64,000 bases of DNA, taken from Gilichinskyi gelida. GTDB taxonomy: Bacteria > Acidobacteriota > Thermoanaerobaculia > Gp7-AA8. Under the pieces are notes generated by a model. The model worked only from the letters and a program-made list of their open reading frames with translations. It had not been told where the DNA came from and ran no database searches. Positions 8,143 through 18,171 of this stretch are shown here, piece by piece. Position 1 is the first letter of the stretch. Each line of letters starts with the position of its first letter. The DNA is taken from positions 175,031 through 239,030 of the forward strand of contig JBBPII010000009.1 in the NCBI GenBank assembly GCA_038040385.1, written 5' to 3'. Made by a program: the position numbers and the translations under genes.

Positions 8143-9365
8143 TGAACCTTCCGCGAACCATCGCCTGGCGCTACCTCCGCCGTCCTACCGACGCGCTGGT
8201 GTCGGCGGTCGGCGCGGTGTCGGTCTTCGGCCTGATCATCGGCGTGATGGCGCTGGTGATCTCCATGGCCCTGATGACCGGCTATCGCGACGATCTGCAG
8301 CGGAAACTGCTCGGCGGGAACGCGGAGATTTTCGTCTACTCGATCAATGGGCCGATCTCCGACAAGTCGCGCCTGATCGACACCGTGCGCACCACGCCGG
8401 GGGTGGCCGAGGCCGCGCCGGTGCTCTTCCAGCACGCGCTGGTGACGACGGAGCGCAACACCACCGGCACCGAGGTGATGCTGAAAGGAATCGAGGCGGC
8501 GCGGGCGCGCAGCTCGCCGATGCTGGGGAAGATCGTCGGCGCACGCGGCGCGTTCGATACGCCGGAAGGCGAGCGCGGCGTGGCGGTGGGGAAGTATCTG
8601 GCGACGAAGCTGGGCGTGCGCGCCGGCTCGTCGATCAGCATCACCGTGCCGACCGACGGTGGCGGCTCGTTCATGCCGCGCAGCGCCTCGTTCGTCGTCA
8701 CCAACGTCTTCGATACCGGTTTCTACGAGTTCGACGCCCGCTGGCTGTTCATCGATCTCCCCGAGGCGGAGCGCCTTCTCAACGCTCCCGGCTCGGCAAA
8801 CCTCCTGGAGGTGAAGCTCGCGTCCGGCGCGTCGCTCGAGGCGGTGACGCGCGCCATCTCCGACCGCACCGGCCACCGCTACGCCGTCAGCGACTGGCGC
8901 GACATGAACCGCCAGCTCTTCTCGATGCTCAAGATCCAGCAGCTCGTGCTCTTCATCGTCATCGGCCTGATCGTCTTCGTCTCGACGTTCAACATCGTGT
9001 CGACGCTGATCATGACCGTGCACGAGAAGCGGAAAGAGATCGGCATCCTGTCGTCGATGGGGGCGGAATCGTCGCTGATCACCCGGATCTTTCTCTGGTA
9101 CGGGACGATGGTCGGCGTGGCCGGCACCGCCGCCGGCGTGATCCTCGGAGTGGTGATCTGCTGGGTGATCACCCGCTTCCACCTGGTGTCGTTCCCCCCC
9201 GAGATCGCCGAGGTCTATTTCGTCTCGTCGATCCCGTTCGTCACGCGCCTGCGCGACCTCGCGGTGATCAGCACGTTCGCCATCGTGGTGTCGTTCATCG
9301 CCACGGTGGTGCCGTCGCTGCGGGCGGCGAGGCTTTCGCCGGTGGAGGCGTTGCGGCACGAGTGA
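8142..9365 (+). CDS. LolC/LolE-type ABC transporter permease
   Basis: A 407-residue inner-membrane protein of the FtsX/MacB superfamily. Layout is one N-terminal membrane helix (about residues 20-45), a large periplasmic domain, and three C-terminal helices (from about residue 265). The short N-terminal RTIAWRYLRRP and the C-terminal SLRAARLSPVEALRHE are typical of lipoprotein-releasing permeases. Such proteins pass outer-membrane lipoproteins from the inner membrane to LolA with a LolD ATPase; no ATPase gene is adjacent. The start codon overlaps the stop of the nucleotidase gene by one base. Confidence 0.88.
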   Translation: MNLPRTIAWRYLRRPTDALVSAVGAVSVFGLIIGVMALVISMALMTGYRDDLQRKLLGGNAEIFVYSINGPISDKSRLIDTVRTTPGVAEAAPVLFQHALVTTERNTTGTEVMLKGIEAARARSSPMLGKIVGARGAFDTPEGERGVAVGKYLATKLGVRAGSSISITVPTDGGGSFMPRSASFVVTNVFDTGFYEFDARWLFIDLPEAERLLNAPGSANLLEVKLASGASLEAVTRAISDRTGHRYAVSDWRDMNRQLFSMLKIQQLVLFIVIGLIVFVSTFNIVSTLIMTVHEKRKEIGILSSMGAESSLITRIFLWYGTMVGVAGTAAGVILGVVICWVITRFHLVSFPPEIAEVYFVSSIPFVTRLRDLAVISTFAIVVSFIATVVPSLRAARLSPVEALRHE

Positions 9366-9366
9366 G

Positions 9367-9397
9367 GTTCGCCGTTGGCTGTTGGCCGTTGGCCGAG
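9367..9397 (+). repeat. left arm of 31-bp inverted repeat around the four-helix-bundle gene
   Basis: Heptamers of the TTGGCCG type. The reverse complement of 9817-9847 matches this arm at 29 of 31 positions by eye; the mismatches are at positions 12 and 14 of the arm. Confidence 0.8.
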
Positions 9398-9453
9398 GTA
9401 GGATTCTCGCGCTGGTCCACACACCGCTCCCTCGCTGACGCACCCACAAACAT

Positions 9454-9870
9454 ATGAAGAGTGCATTTCGCGATCTGCTCGCATGGCAGAAGGCTATGGA
9501 CTTGGTCGATGAGATCTATCGCACCGTGTTGGAGTTTCCGCGGCACGAGCTGTTTGGGCTCTCATCGCAGATGCGGCGATCGGCGTTACGGATTCCATCC
9601 GACATCGCCGAGGGGTCTGGTCGTTGGAATCTGCGCGATTTCCGGCGTCTCTTGCGTGACGCGCGCGGATCAGCCTACGAGCTCGAGACTCAGATCGTTG
9701 TCGCTCAAAGGCAGCGCTACATCACGAACGAACGTGCCGATGAGCTGGCGTCGCAATGCGTCAGGGCGACGCAGTTGATCAACGGTCTCATTCGATACAT
9801 CAACAAGCGGCTGCGACTCGGCCAACGGCCAACGGTCAACGGCGAACGAACTCGTCAATCATCCCCATGA
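9454..9870 (+). CDS. four-helix-bundle protein (23S rRNA intervening-sequence type)
   Basis: A 138-residue protein with the pattern of the small S23/four-helix-bundle family: FRDLLAWQKAMDLVDEIY, then ELFGLSSQMRRSALRIPSDIAEG, then a helix around ARGSAYELETQI. Family members are often encoded inside rRNA intervening sequences bounded by inverted repeats. Here the gene sits in an ordinary intergenic spacer but is likewise enclosed by a 31-bp inverted repeat (9367-9397 and 9817-9847). The last 20 or so residues (LGQRPTVNGERTRQSS) are translated from the right arm, and the stop lies inside carA. Function is unknown; a relative (Avd) serves retroelements, but no reverse transcriptase is nearby. Confidence 0.82.
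   Translation: MKSAFRDLLAWQKAMDLVDEIYRTVLEFPRHELFGLSSQMRRSALRIPSDIAEGSGRWNLRDFRRLLRDARGSAYELETQIVVAQRQRYITNERADELASQCVRATQLINGLIRYINKRLRLGQRPTVNGERTRQSSP
9817..9847 (-). repeat. right arm of 31-bp inverted repeat around the four-helix-bundle gene
   Basis: Inverted copy of 9367-9397. It also supplies the stop codon and last two codons of carA (minus strand) and the C-terminal codons of the four-helix-bundle gene. Confidence 0.8.
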
Positions 9871-10936
9871 ACTCCCCGAACAGATAAAACGAATCATGCG
9901 GCCCCGGCGCCGCTTCGGGGTGGTACTGCACGGCGAGGATGGGCTCGCGGCGGTGGCGGAAGCCTTCGAGGGTCTGGTCGTTCAGGTTGATGTGCGTGAA
10001 CTCGACGTCGTTCTCGCTGAGGGAGTGGGGGTCGACGGCGAAGCCGTGGTTCTGCGCGGTGATCTCCACCCGGCCGTTGCGCAGGTCCTTGACGGGATGG
10101 TTGCCGCCGCGGTGGCCGAACTTCAGCTTGTAGGTCTTGCCGCCGAGGGCCAGACCGAGGAGCTGGTGGCCGAGGCAGATGCCGAAAATGGGCACCTTAC
10201 CGATCATGGCCCGGATGTTTTCCTGCGCGTAGGTGACCGGTTCGGGATCGCCCGGGCCGTTCGAGAGCAGCAGTCCGTCGGGATGGGTGGCGAGGATCTC
10301 GTCGGCGTGGGTGGTCGCCGGATAGACGGTCACCTCGCATCCGACCTGCGTCAGTTGGCGCAGGATGTCGCGCTTGCAGCCGAAGTCGTAGACGGCGATG
10401 CGCTTCTTGACGTGCTCCGGATGCTCGTCGAACGGGTAGGCGCGCAGGGCGGTGACGCGCTGCACCAGATCGAGGCCGCTCATCGACGGCGCGCGACGCA
10501 CCTCGGCGACGATGTCGTCGGCGCCGCGCGAGGCGTCGGTGGTGATCATCCCGCGCATCGCCCCCTCGTTGCGGATCTTCCGCGTCAGCGCGCGGGTGTC
10601 GACGCCCTGGATGGCGGCGATGCGATTCTGCTCGAAGTAGTCCGCCAGCGACATCTGCGAGTGCGCGTTCGACGGCGTCTCGATCGCGTCGCGCACCACG
10701 AATCCCGCCACCTGCGGCTGCTCGCTCTGCGCCACCTCGTGCTCGATGCCGTAGTTGCCGATGTGCGGGTAGGTCATGGTCACGATCTGGAAGCGGTACG
10801 ACGGGTCGGTGGCGATCTCCTGATAACCGGTGAGCGAGGTGTTGAACACCACTTCCCCGATCGCGTTGGCCGCGGAGCCGAATGCTTCGCCGTCGTAGGT
10901 GGTGCCGTCTTCGAGGATGAGGCGGGCCGGAGGCAT
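9836..10936 (-). CDS. carA: carbamoyl-phosphate synthase small subunit
   Basis: Glutamine amidotransferase subunit that supplies ammonia to CarB for carbamoyl phosphate, used in pyrimidine and arginine synthesis. The 366 residues match the usual length. N-terminal motifs (FNTSLTGYQEI, MTYPHIGNYG) and the class I amidotransferase triad region (LLSNGPGDP, then GICLGHQLLGLA with the catalytic Cys, and QYHPEAAPGP) are all present. carB is not in the window. The 3' end runs into the right arm of the repeat that bounds the four-helix-bundle gene. A TATAAT box ends 9 bases before the ATG. Confidence 0.96.
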   Translation of the reverse strand: MPPARLILEDGTTYDGEAFGSAANAIGEVVFNTSLTGYQEIATDPSYRFQIVTMTYPHIGNYGIEHEVAQSEQPQVAGFVVRDAIETPSNAHSQMSLADYFEQNRIAAIQGVDTRALTRKIRNEGAMRGMITTDASRGADDIVAEVRRAPSMSGLDLVQRVTALRAYPFDEHPEHVKKRIAVYDFGCKRDILRQLTQVGCEVTVYPATTHADEILATHPDGLLLSNGPGDPEPVTYAQENIRAMIGKVPIFGICLGHQLLGLALGGKTYKLKFGHRGGNHPVKDLRNGRVEITAQNHGFAVDPHSLSENDVEFTHINLNDQTLEGFRHRREPILAVQYHPEAAPGPHDSFYLFGEFMGMIDEFVRR

Positions 10937-10945
10937 CGGTTCGCG

Positions 10946-10951
10946 ATTATA
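10946..10951 (-). promoter_or_regulatory. -10 box of carA
   Basis: Consensus TATAAT on the minus strand, 9 bases before the carA ATG. The -35 region (TTATTT, 17 bases further upstream) is weak. The transcript would have almost no leader. Confidence 0.45.
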
Positions 10952-10981
10952 GCTGGCGTCTGTCTTCTAAATAACTACAGC

Positions 10982-11010
10982 TTTACACCGGGGCGAAGGG
11001 AGTGCATAAT
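10982..11010 (+). promoter_or_regulatory. promoter of the HYR-repeat gene
   Basis: TTTACA (10982-10987), 17-base spacer, CATAAT (11005-11010). The ATG at 11019 is 8 bases past the -10 box, so transcription would start at or beside the start codon. Confidence 0.45.
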
Positions 11011-11018
11011 GCGCGGTC

Positions 11019-13097
11019 ATGCAAAAGAGAGATCGCATCGCCCTAGCGCTAGCTGTGTGTCTATTCTCGGTGGTGTCGGCCTGGGCTCAGACCGATACTG
11101 TCTACTTCTCGATCACGCCTTCCCAATTCTACGTCTACCAGGCGGAGGTCTTCCTGACCGTCCGGGGTGCCACGCTCGGCACAGAATCGACGGTCGTCAC
11201 CTACACCAACGGCGATACCGTCATCGCCGTCGAGCCGCAGGTCAATCCCGGGCAATCGGTTCTGACCGACGTCTGGGTTCCGGCCGGGGTGACCAGCGAG
11301 CCGGGCCAGTGGGCGGTGCGCGTGATCGCCACCGACGTCGGCGGCGAGCAGCGGATCTCCGGCCCCGTGTATCTGAACGTGGTCGAGCGGCCGCAGACGG
11401 ATCCGCCGCAGCTCTCCATGCCCGAGGTGGTGGTCTTCGAGGCAACGTCCGCCAACGGCGCGAATGCGACTTATGACGCCGGCGGCGCGGGCTGCTCGCC
11501 TAGTTCCGGCTCATTCTTCCCGATGGGATCGACGACCGTGACTTGCTCGGCGTCGAACAGTTTCGGCACGACCACCGGTTCATTCGTGCTGATAGTGACC
11601 GACACGACCGTCCCCGTGCTTTCGGGAGTGCCGGCGGACATCGCGACGACAAACCCGGTGGTGACGTTCACCACGCCGACGGCGGTCGACAACATCAACG
11701 GCGCGCTCTCGGTCACCTGCGCGCCGGCATCGGGCTCGACCTTCCCTGAAGGCGAAACGGATGTGCAGTGCACGGCAATCGATGCGCACTCCAACTACGG
11801 GGTCGCCACGTTCAAGGTGACCATACTGGTGACGCCGGTTCTGCACCTGCCTGGCAACATCAGCGCGGAGGCCACCAGTGCGGCCGGCGCGGCGGTGAGC
11901 TACACCGCTACCGCGGACGGCGGACCGATTGCGTGCTCGCCGCTGTCGGGCTCGGTCTTCCCGCTCGGCACGACGACGGTCGGTTGCTCGGCGACGAATG
12001 ACGCGGGCACCACCACCGGCTCCTTCACCGTTACGGTGGTCGATACCACGCCGCCGGCGCTGACCGTGCCGGGCAACATGACCAAGGAAGCGACCGGTCC
12101 GAGCGGCGCGGCAGTCACCTTCACCGCGACGGCGACGGACCTCGGCGCCAACGTGACTCCGGTCTGCACGCCGGCGTCCGGCTCGACGTTCGCGCTCGGC
12201 GCGACGACTGTGCAGTGCACGGCGACCGATTCGCATTCGAACCAGTCCAGTGGCTCGTTCACGGTGACCGTGGTCGACACCACGCCGCCGGCGCTGAGCC
12301 TCCCTGCCAACATCACGGTCGAGGCGACCGCAGCGAACGGTGCGGCGGTCACTTTCAGCGCGACGGCGACCGACCTCGTCGACGGCAGCGTGACTCCGGC
12401 CTGCACGGCGGCGTCCGGTTCGACCTTCGCGCTCGGCACGACGACGGTGAATTGCACCGCGACCGATTCGCGTTCGAACCAGTCCAGCGGCTCGTTCACG
12501 GTGACGGTGCGGGACACCACACCGCCTAACCTGACGGTTCCGGCCGACAAGACGGTCGAAGCCACCAGCGCCAGCGGCGCAGTGGTCACCTACACCACCT
12601 CGGCGACGGATCTCGTCGACGGCAACGTGACTCCGGTCTGCGCGCCGGCCTCCGGCTCGACGTTCCCGCTCGGTACGACCACGGTTCAGTGCAGCGCGAC
12701 CGATGCGCACGGGAACCATTCCAACAAGTCATTCCTGGTGACGGTCAGAGACACGACGGCACCGGTCATCCTGGGCATCGACGGCACGCCGCGCGAAGTC
12801 CTCTGGCCGAACAATCACAAGATGCAGACCACCACCGTGATCGTCGTCGCGACGGACAACGTCGACGCCAGCCCGCACGCGCGCATCATCTCGGTGACCT
12901 CGGATCAGCCGGTCAATGACGGCGGTGACGGCGACACGTCGCCCGATTGGCTCATCACCGGCGACTTGACCGTGCAGCTCCGCTCCGAGCGCACGTCCGG
13001 CGTCGATCGTCACTACACGATTACCGTCGAAGTCACGGACTTCAGCGGCAACGTGACGCTAGGAACGCTCGTCGTCGAAGTTCGGCCGGGCGGGTAG
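11019..13097 (+). CDS. secreted HYR-domain repeat protein
   Basis: A 692-residue exported protein with a signal peptide ending near SVVSAWAQ. After an N-terminal beta-rich region (residues 25-130) come about six HYR modules of roughly 80 residues, each with VEAT..GA.VT.., a Cys-containing PVCTPASGSTF.LG segment and the sequence TTVQCTATD. The last three full modules are very alike even at the DNA level. A final non-HYR domain (from about residue 590) begins APVILGIDGTPREVLWPNNHKM. HYR domains have an immunoglobulin-like fold and usually serve in adhesion or as spacers in surface proteins. No enzymatic motif is visible. Confidence 0.85.
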   Translation: MQKRDRIALALAVCLFSVVSAWAQTDTVYFSITPSQFYVYQAEVFLTVRGATLGTESTVVTYTNGDTVIAVEPQVNPGQSVLTDVWVPAGVTSEPGQWAVRVIATDVGGEQRISGPVYLNVVERPQTDPPQLSMPEVVVFEATSANGANATYDAGGAGCSPSSGSFFPMGSTTVTCSASNSFGTTTGSFVLIVTDTTVPVLSGVPADIATTNPVVTFTTPTAVDNINGALSVTCAPASGSTFPEGETDVQCTAIDAHSNYGVATFKVTILVTPVLHLPGNISAEATSAAGAAVSYTATADGGPIACSPLSGSVFPLGTTTVGCSATNDAGTTTGSFTVTVVDTTPPALTVPGNMTKEATGPSGAAVTFTATATDLGANVTPVCTPASGSTFALGATTVQCTATDSHSNQSSGSFTVTVVDTTPPALSLPANITVEATAANGAAVTFSATATDLVDGSVTPACTAASGSTFALGTTTVNCTATDSRSNQSSGSFTVTVRDTTPPNLTVPADKTVEATSASGAVVTYTTSATDLVDGNVTPVCAPASGSTFPLGTTTVQCSATDAHGNHSNKSFLVTVRDTTAPVILGIDGTPREVLWPNNHKMQTTTVIVVATDNVDASPHARIISVTSDQPVNDGGDGDTSPDWLITGDLTVQLRSERTSGVDRHYTITVEVTDFSGNVTLGTLVVEVRPGG
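12060..12750 (+). repeat. tandem ~246-bp HYR-module repeats
   Basis: Three successive modules of about 82 codons share long nearly identical stretches, for example the coding sequence for SNQSSGSFTVTV and DTTPP, indicating recent internal duplication within the HYR gene. Confidence 0.65.
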
Positions 13098-13130
13098 CAC
13101 GAACTCGTTTTCAACCGGCGAGCGCCGCGA

Positions 13131-14687
<1,557 letters not shown>

Positions 14688-14699
14688 GGCGACATCATA

Positions 14700-14765
14700 G
14701 TTCGCCGTTGGCCGTTGACCGTTGGCCGAAGCGAGACGGCCAACAGTCAACGGCCAACGGTGAAC
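14700..14765. repeat. heptamer-array hairpin, TTGGCCG type
   Basis: Left arm 14700-14729 and right arm 14736-14765 are complementary at 27 of 30 positions with a 6-base loop. Outer ends match the arms that flank the four-helix-bundle gene (GTTCGCCGTTG...), but no gene lies between them. It separates the mutase and PATAN gene starts. Confidence 0.75.
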
Positions 14766-14772
14766 CCCCGCA

Positions 14773-14778
14773 TATAAT
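14773..14778 (+). promoter_or_regulatory. -10 box of the first PATAN-domain gene
   Basis: Consensus TATAAT ends 13 bases before ATG 14792. No -35 match is seen; the -35 position falls in the hairpin repeat. Confidence 0.4.
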
Positions 14779-14791
14779 TCACCCCCTTCCG

Positions 14792-15943
14792 ATGGGCGTC
14801 AGCGGCAATTTGAAGACCATGCTCCCGGGCGATTTGCTCCAGTGGCTCAGCCTGGGGCAGAAAACCGGCACCCTCATCGTCACCAAGAAAGCGATCGAGA
14901 AGAAGATCTTCCTGAAGCGCGGCCGGGTGATCTCTTCCGCCTCCAACGACCCCCGCGAATACCTCGGGCAATTCCTCATGAGCCACGGCTACATGAGCGA
15001 GCCGGAGCTGATGAAGGCCATGCAGGTGCAGGCCGAGTCGGGCATCTTCCTCGGCAAAATCCTGGTGATGATCGATGTCATCGACGAGGAGTCGCTGCAG
15101 CGCCTGATGCGTCGGAAGGCGGAGGAGGCCATCTACGACATCTTCCTCTGGCGCGAGGGCGACTTTCGCTTCATCGACGACGAGCTGCCGACCATGGAGA
15201 TGATCCCTCTGCAGGTCGACGTCACCGGTCTGATCATGGAGGGGACGCGCCGGGTGGACGAGTGGCAGCGCATCCGGCTGATCATTCCGAACGACACGCT
15301 GATCCCCACCATGGCGCGGGCGCTCGACGGCGAGCCGCTCGACGACGCGCAGCGGATGATCGTCAACGCCATCGACGGCCGGCGCACCGTCGCCGACATC
15401 GTCCTGGAGAGCCGCTCGTCGACCTTCGTGGTCTGCGAGACGCTCTACCGCCTCGTCCGCGACGGCACGGTCACGCTGGTGGACGCGGAGCCGGCGAAGG
15501 CGGCCGCCATCCGCGAAGAGCGTCCAACCACCGGGCAGATGGCGGCGTTTCGCGAAGAGGACGAAGTGGAGTCCCTGGTGCAGCGCGCGCAGCAGGCGCT
15601 GCGCGCCAAGGAGTACGAGAAAGTGCAGCGGCTCCTGCGCGCCGCGGAGAACATCGATCCGAACCAGGCCCGGGTGCGCAGCGCGATCAAGGGGGCCGAG
15701 GCGGCCATCCTGGCCGACCTGCACCGCCAGGGACTCGTCGAGTCGCGCGTGCCGCGGGTGGTGAAGGCGCTGGAAGACATCACCGAGATGAACTTCACCC
15801 CGAACGAGGGCTTCATGCTCTCGCGCATCAACGGGCAGTGGGACATCGGTTCGCTGATCAAGATCAGCCCCATCCGCGAGCCGGACGCGATGCTCATTTT
15901 TTACAAGCTTTGGAAGGACGGGGTCATCGAGCTGCAGTCATGA
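14792..15943 (+). CDS. PATAN (DUF4388) domain protein
   Basis: A 383-residue cytoplasmic protein beginning [19 protein letters not shown], the hallmark start of DUF4388/PATAN domains ([24 protein letters not shown] follows). These domains are linked to signalling in Acidobacteriota, delta-proteobacteria and cyanobacteria, often near response regulators. A second similar alpha/beta segment follows ([20 protein letters not shown], typical of the GspE N-terminal-like region). A helical TPR-like section lies at about residues 255-300 ([20 protein letters not shown]), and the C-terminus is winged-helix-like ([11 protein letters not shown]). A paralogue lies at 25577-26686. Its 3' end overlaps ybeY by 6 bases. 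Confidence 0.8.
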   Translation: MGVSGNLKTMLPGDLLQWLSLGQKTGTLIVTKKAIEKKIFLKRGRVISSASNDPREYLGQFLMSHGYMSEPELMKAMQVQAESGIFLGKILVMIDVIDEESLQRLMRRKAEEAIYDIFLWREGDFRFIDDELPTMEMIPLQVDVTGLIMEGTRRVDEWQRIRLIIPNDTLIPTMARALDGEPLDDAQRMIVNAIDGRRTVADIVLESRSSTFVVCETLYRLVRDGTVTLVDAEPAKAAAIREERPTTGQMAAFREEDEVESLVQRAQQALRAKEYEKVQRLLRAAENIDPNQARVRSAIKGAEAAILADLHRQGLVESRVPRVVKALEDITEMNFTPNEGFMLSRINGQWDIGSLIKISPIREPDAMLIFYKLWKDGVIELQS

Positions 15944-16324
15944 CAACCCGACCCTTTCCCGCACCCGCAATTCCAAGTCGTTCATCTCCCCGCCATCCGT
16001 TTCATGATCGAACCCCAGCGCGTGAAGGATTCCGTGCGCGATGAGATACCGCACCTCCGTGGCCAGCGAGTGCTTCTCGTCGCGCGCCTGGCGGCGGGCC
16101 TGGTCGAGGGAGATCACGATCTCGTCGGGGAAGGTGAGGACGTCGGTAGTCTTGTTCTGGTGACGGAACTTGCGGTTGAGGGCGCGCATGGTGGCGTCGT
16201 CGATGAAGGCGATGGAGAGCTCGTCGATCCTGCCGTGCGCAGCGCGCACGACACGCTGCGCGAACGACGCGATCTCGCGCCGGCTCAGGCGCGGCACCGC
16301 GGCACCGCCGACGTCGACCTTCAC
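15938..16324 (-). CDS. ybeY: endoribonuclease YbeY (rRNA maturation factor)
   Basis: Metal-dependent RNase involved in 16S rRNA 3'-end maturation and ribosome quality control. The 128-residue protein has the zinc-binding signature HGILHALGFDHE (three His) near the C-terminus and the usual FRHQNKTTDVLTFP upstream. It overlaps phoH by 4 bases, the standard phoH-ybeY arrangement. Length is slightly short but complete. Confidence 0.95.
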   Translation of the reverse strand: MKVDVGGAAVPRLSRREIASFAQRVVRAAHGRIDELSIAFIDDATMRALNRKFRHQNKTTDVLTFPDEIVISLDQARRQARDEKHSLATEVRYLIAHGILHALGFDHETDGGEMNDLELRVRERVGLS

Positions 16325-17274
16325 TGCGTCTGCTTTTCGCGGTCGACGCGGTCGTAGGCAGTGACGATCTTCGCCACCACCGGGTGCCGCACGACGTCGC
16401 GGTCGGTGAAGTCGAAGAACTTGATGCCCTCGATCCCCTCCAGGATCCGCCGCACTTCACGCAGGCCCGACTTGCGCCCCTCGGGGAGATCGACCTGCGT
16501 CACGTCTCCGGTGACCACCGCGCGCGAACCGAATCCAAGCCGGGTGAGGAACATCTTCATCTGCTCCGGGGTGGTGTTCTGCGCCTCGTCGAGGATGATG
16601 AAGGCGTCGTTGAGCGTGCGGCCGCGCATGAACGCCAGCGGCGCGATCTCGATCACGCTCCGCTCCATCAGCTTCTCCACTTTCTCGAAGCCGATGATGT
16701 CGTAGAGCGAGTCGTACAGCGGCCGGAGGTAGGGATTGATCTTCTCCGCGATGTCGCCAGGAAGAAAGCCGAGGCGCTCGCCAGCCTCGACGGCCGGGCG
16801 GCAGAGGACGATGCGCTTGATCCCCTTCTCCGCCAGGAAGCCGGCGCCGGCGGCGACGGCCAGAAAGGTCTTCCCCGTTCCCGCCGGTCCGATGCCGAAG
16901 GTGATGTCGTTCTCCTGCATGGCCTGCAGGTAGAACTTCTGCGCGACGTTGCGCGGCGTGACCACCCGCCGCACCGAGGCCTGGATGGCATCGTCGGTGA
17001 AGAAGTCGACCAGATTCGACTCGGGGCGGTCGCGCAGCACGCGCATGCCGGTGATGACGTCGGAGCGCTTCACCGGATAGCCCTGCTCGATCAGCTCCTG
17101 CATCTGCGCCAGCAGTTTCTCCACCGGCGCGACGTTGTCCGCCGCGCCGTTGACGAGGATCTCGTTGCCGCGCGAAGAGATCTTCACCCGGAACTCGTCC
17201 TCGAGCATGCGCAGGTTTTCGTCGTGATTCCCGAAAAGGGTGTGAGTGCCTTCGTCGTTTAATGTCAGTTCCAT
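16321..17274 (-). CDS. phoH: PhoH-family ATPase
   Basis: A 317-residue ATPase of the PhoH/PhoL type, commonly encoded next to ybeY and thought to act on RNA with it. N-terminal KH-like region (residues 1-75), then the ATPase core: Walker A GPAGTGKTFLAVA and Walker B FIILDEAQNTTPEQMKMFLTR. Start is ATG 17274, four bases after the rhodanese gene's stop; a longer frame to 17400 would overlap that gene and lacks family similarity. Confidence 0.94.
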   Translation of the reverse strand: MELTLNDEGTHTLFGNHDENLRMLEDEFRVKISSRGNEILVNGAADNVAPVEKLLAQMQELIEQGYPVKRSDVITGMRVLRDRPESNLVDFFTDDAIQASVRRVVTPRNVAQKFYLQAMQENDITFGIGPAGTGKTFLAVAAGAGFLAEKGIKRIVLCRPAVEAGERLGFLPGDIAEKINPYLRPLYDSLYDIIGFEKVEKLMERSVIEIAPLAFMRGRTLNDAFIILDEAQNTTPEQMKMFLTRLGFGSRAVVTGDVTQVDLPEGRKSGLREVRRILEGIEGIKFFDFTDRDVVRHPVVAKIVTAYDRVDREKQTQ

Positions 17275-17278
17275 TCGA

Positions 17279-17593
17279 TCAGTACCTTTGCATCGCCGGC
17301 CCGAGCTCCGCCGCCCACCGGTCGATTCCTCCCGCCAGCGACAGCGCGTCGTATCCCTGCCGCGCCAGCCATTCGGCCGCGTAGAGCGACCGGATGCCAT
17401 GATGGCAGTAGAGCGCGACGGCGCGTTCTTTGGGGATCTCCTGCAAACGATGTGGCAGCGAATTCATGGGGATGAGCAGCGATCCGGCGATCTGCGCGAT
17501 GTCCGCTTCGACCGGCTCGCGCACGTCGACCAGCAGCGGCGGCGCCTCGCCCGCGAGCAGCTCCCGCAGTTCGGCTGGCGTGATTTCTCTCAT
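17279..17593 (-). CDS. single-domain rhodanese-like protein
   Basis: A 104-residue sulfurtransferase-type domain with LLVDVREPVEAD at the start and the active-site loop CHHGIRS carrying the catalytic cysteine. It could carry persulfide sulfur in the cytoplasm; the partner is unknown. It overlaps rsmD by 4 bases and precedes phoH by 4 bases in a minus-strand operon. Confidence 0.92.
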   Translation of the reverse strand: MREITPAELRELLAGEAPPLLVDVREPVEADIAQIAGSLLIPMNSLPHRLQEIPKERAVALYCHHGIRSLYAAEWLARQGYDALSLAGGIDRWAAELGPAMQRY

Positions 17594-18171
17594 CGGGCGA
17601 AGAACGTCAGTGCGACCTCTCCATATTCGACGTGGCGGACGGCTCGGAGCTCGTTGGCCGTTGGCCGTTGGCCGTTGGCCGAGGAGCCATCAGCATCGGC
17701 CAACGGCCCACGGCCAACCGCCAACCTTCTGTGCTCGATCGCCACCAAGGCATCATCGCTCAAACCAATCTTACCGATCGCTGCAATGAGCTCATCGTAC
17801 CGCCCGAAGTCGTACGGCGGGTCGGCGTAGACGAGATCGAACGTTCCCTCCAGGCGGGGGAGGGCGGTGAAGACGTCGCGGGCCAAGACCGTCACCGGCG
17901 CCTCCCACTCCTTCGCCAGCCGCTCGATGGCCGCGGCGTACTTTTTGTCCCGCTCGACCGCGGTCGCCGGCGCGGCGCCGCGCGAGACCGCTTCGAACGA
18001 GAAGATCCCGCTGCCGGCGAACAGATCGAGAAACCGGGCGCCGGCGATCCGTCCGCCGACGATGTTGAAGTACGCCTGCCGGGCGCGCTCCGAGGTGGGG
18101 CGCACCTCGTGCGGCGGAACGGGGACGCGGCGGCCGCGCAACGTGCCGGCGGTGACGCGCAGCGCCGGCAT
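17590..18171 (-). CDS. rsmD: 16S rRNA (guanine-N2)-methyltransferase RsmD
   Basis: SAM-dependent methyltransferase for 16S rRNA G966. The 193-residue protein shows VTAGTLRGRRV at the start, the SAM-binding LDLFAGSGIFSFEA, and the catalytic DPPY motif in VYADPPYDF. A heptamer hairpin (17652-17725) lies inside the frame near the C-terminus, encoding about 27 extra residues rich in G, R, P, A, D and S (RRLAVGRGPLADADGSSANG...) before the normal ending VEYGEVALTFF. The insert sits after the catalytic core, so activity may be kept. It overlaps the rhodanese gene by 4 bases. Confidence 0.94.
   Translation of the reverse strand: MPALRVTAGTLRGRRVPVPPHEVRPTSERARQAYFNIVGGRIAGARFLDLFAGSGIFSFEAVSRGAAPATAVERDKKYAAAIERLAKEWEAPVTVLARDVFTALPRLEGTFDLVYADPPYDFGRYDELIAAIGKIGLSDDALVAIEHRRLAVGRGPLADADGSSANGQRPTANELRAVRHVEYGEVALTFFAR
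17652..17725. repeat. heptamer-array hairpin inside rsmD
   Basis: Four TTGGCCG units, a loop of about 14 bases, and an inverted array (CGGCCAA type) with a few mismatches. Same unit as 9367-9397 and 14700-14765, here within an open reading frame. Confidence 0.75.

Noticed and set aside
9454..9870. Four-helix-bundle protein as the Avd accessory of a diversity-generating retroelement
   Set aside because: No reverse transcriptase, template repeat or variable repeat is visible nearby; the inverted repeats fit an intervening-sequence-type element better.
14688..14750. Extended N-terminus of the mutase
   Set aside because: The extension is translated hairpin repeat; a -10 box ends 6 bases before GTG 14687.
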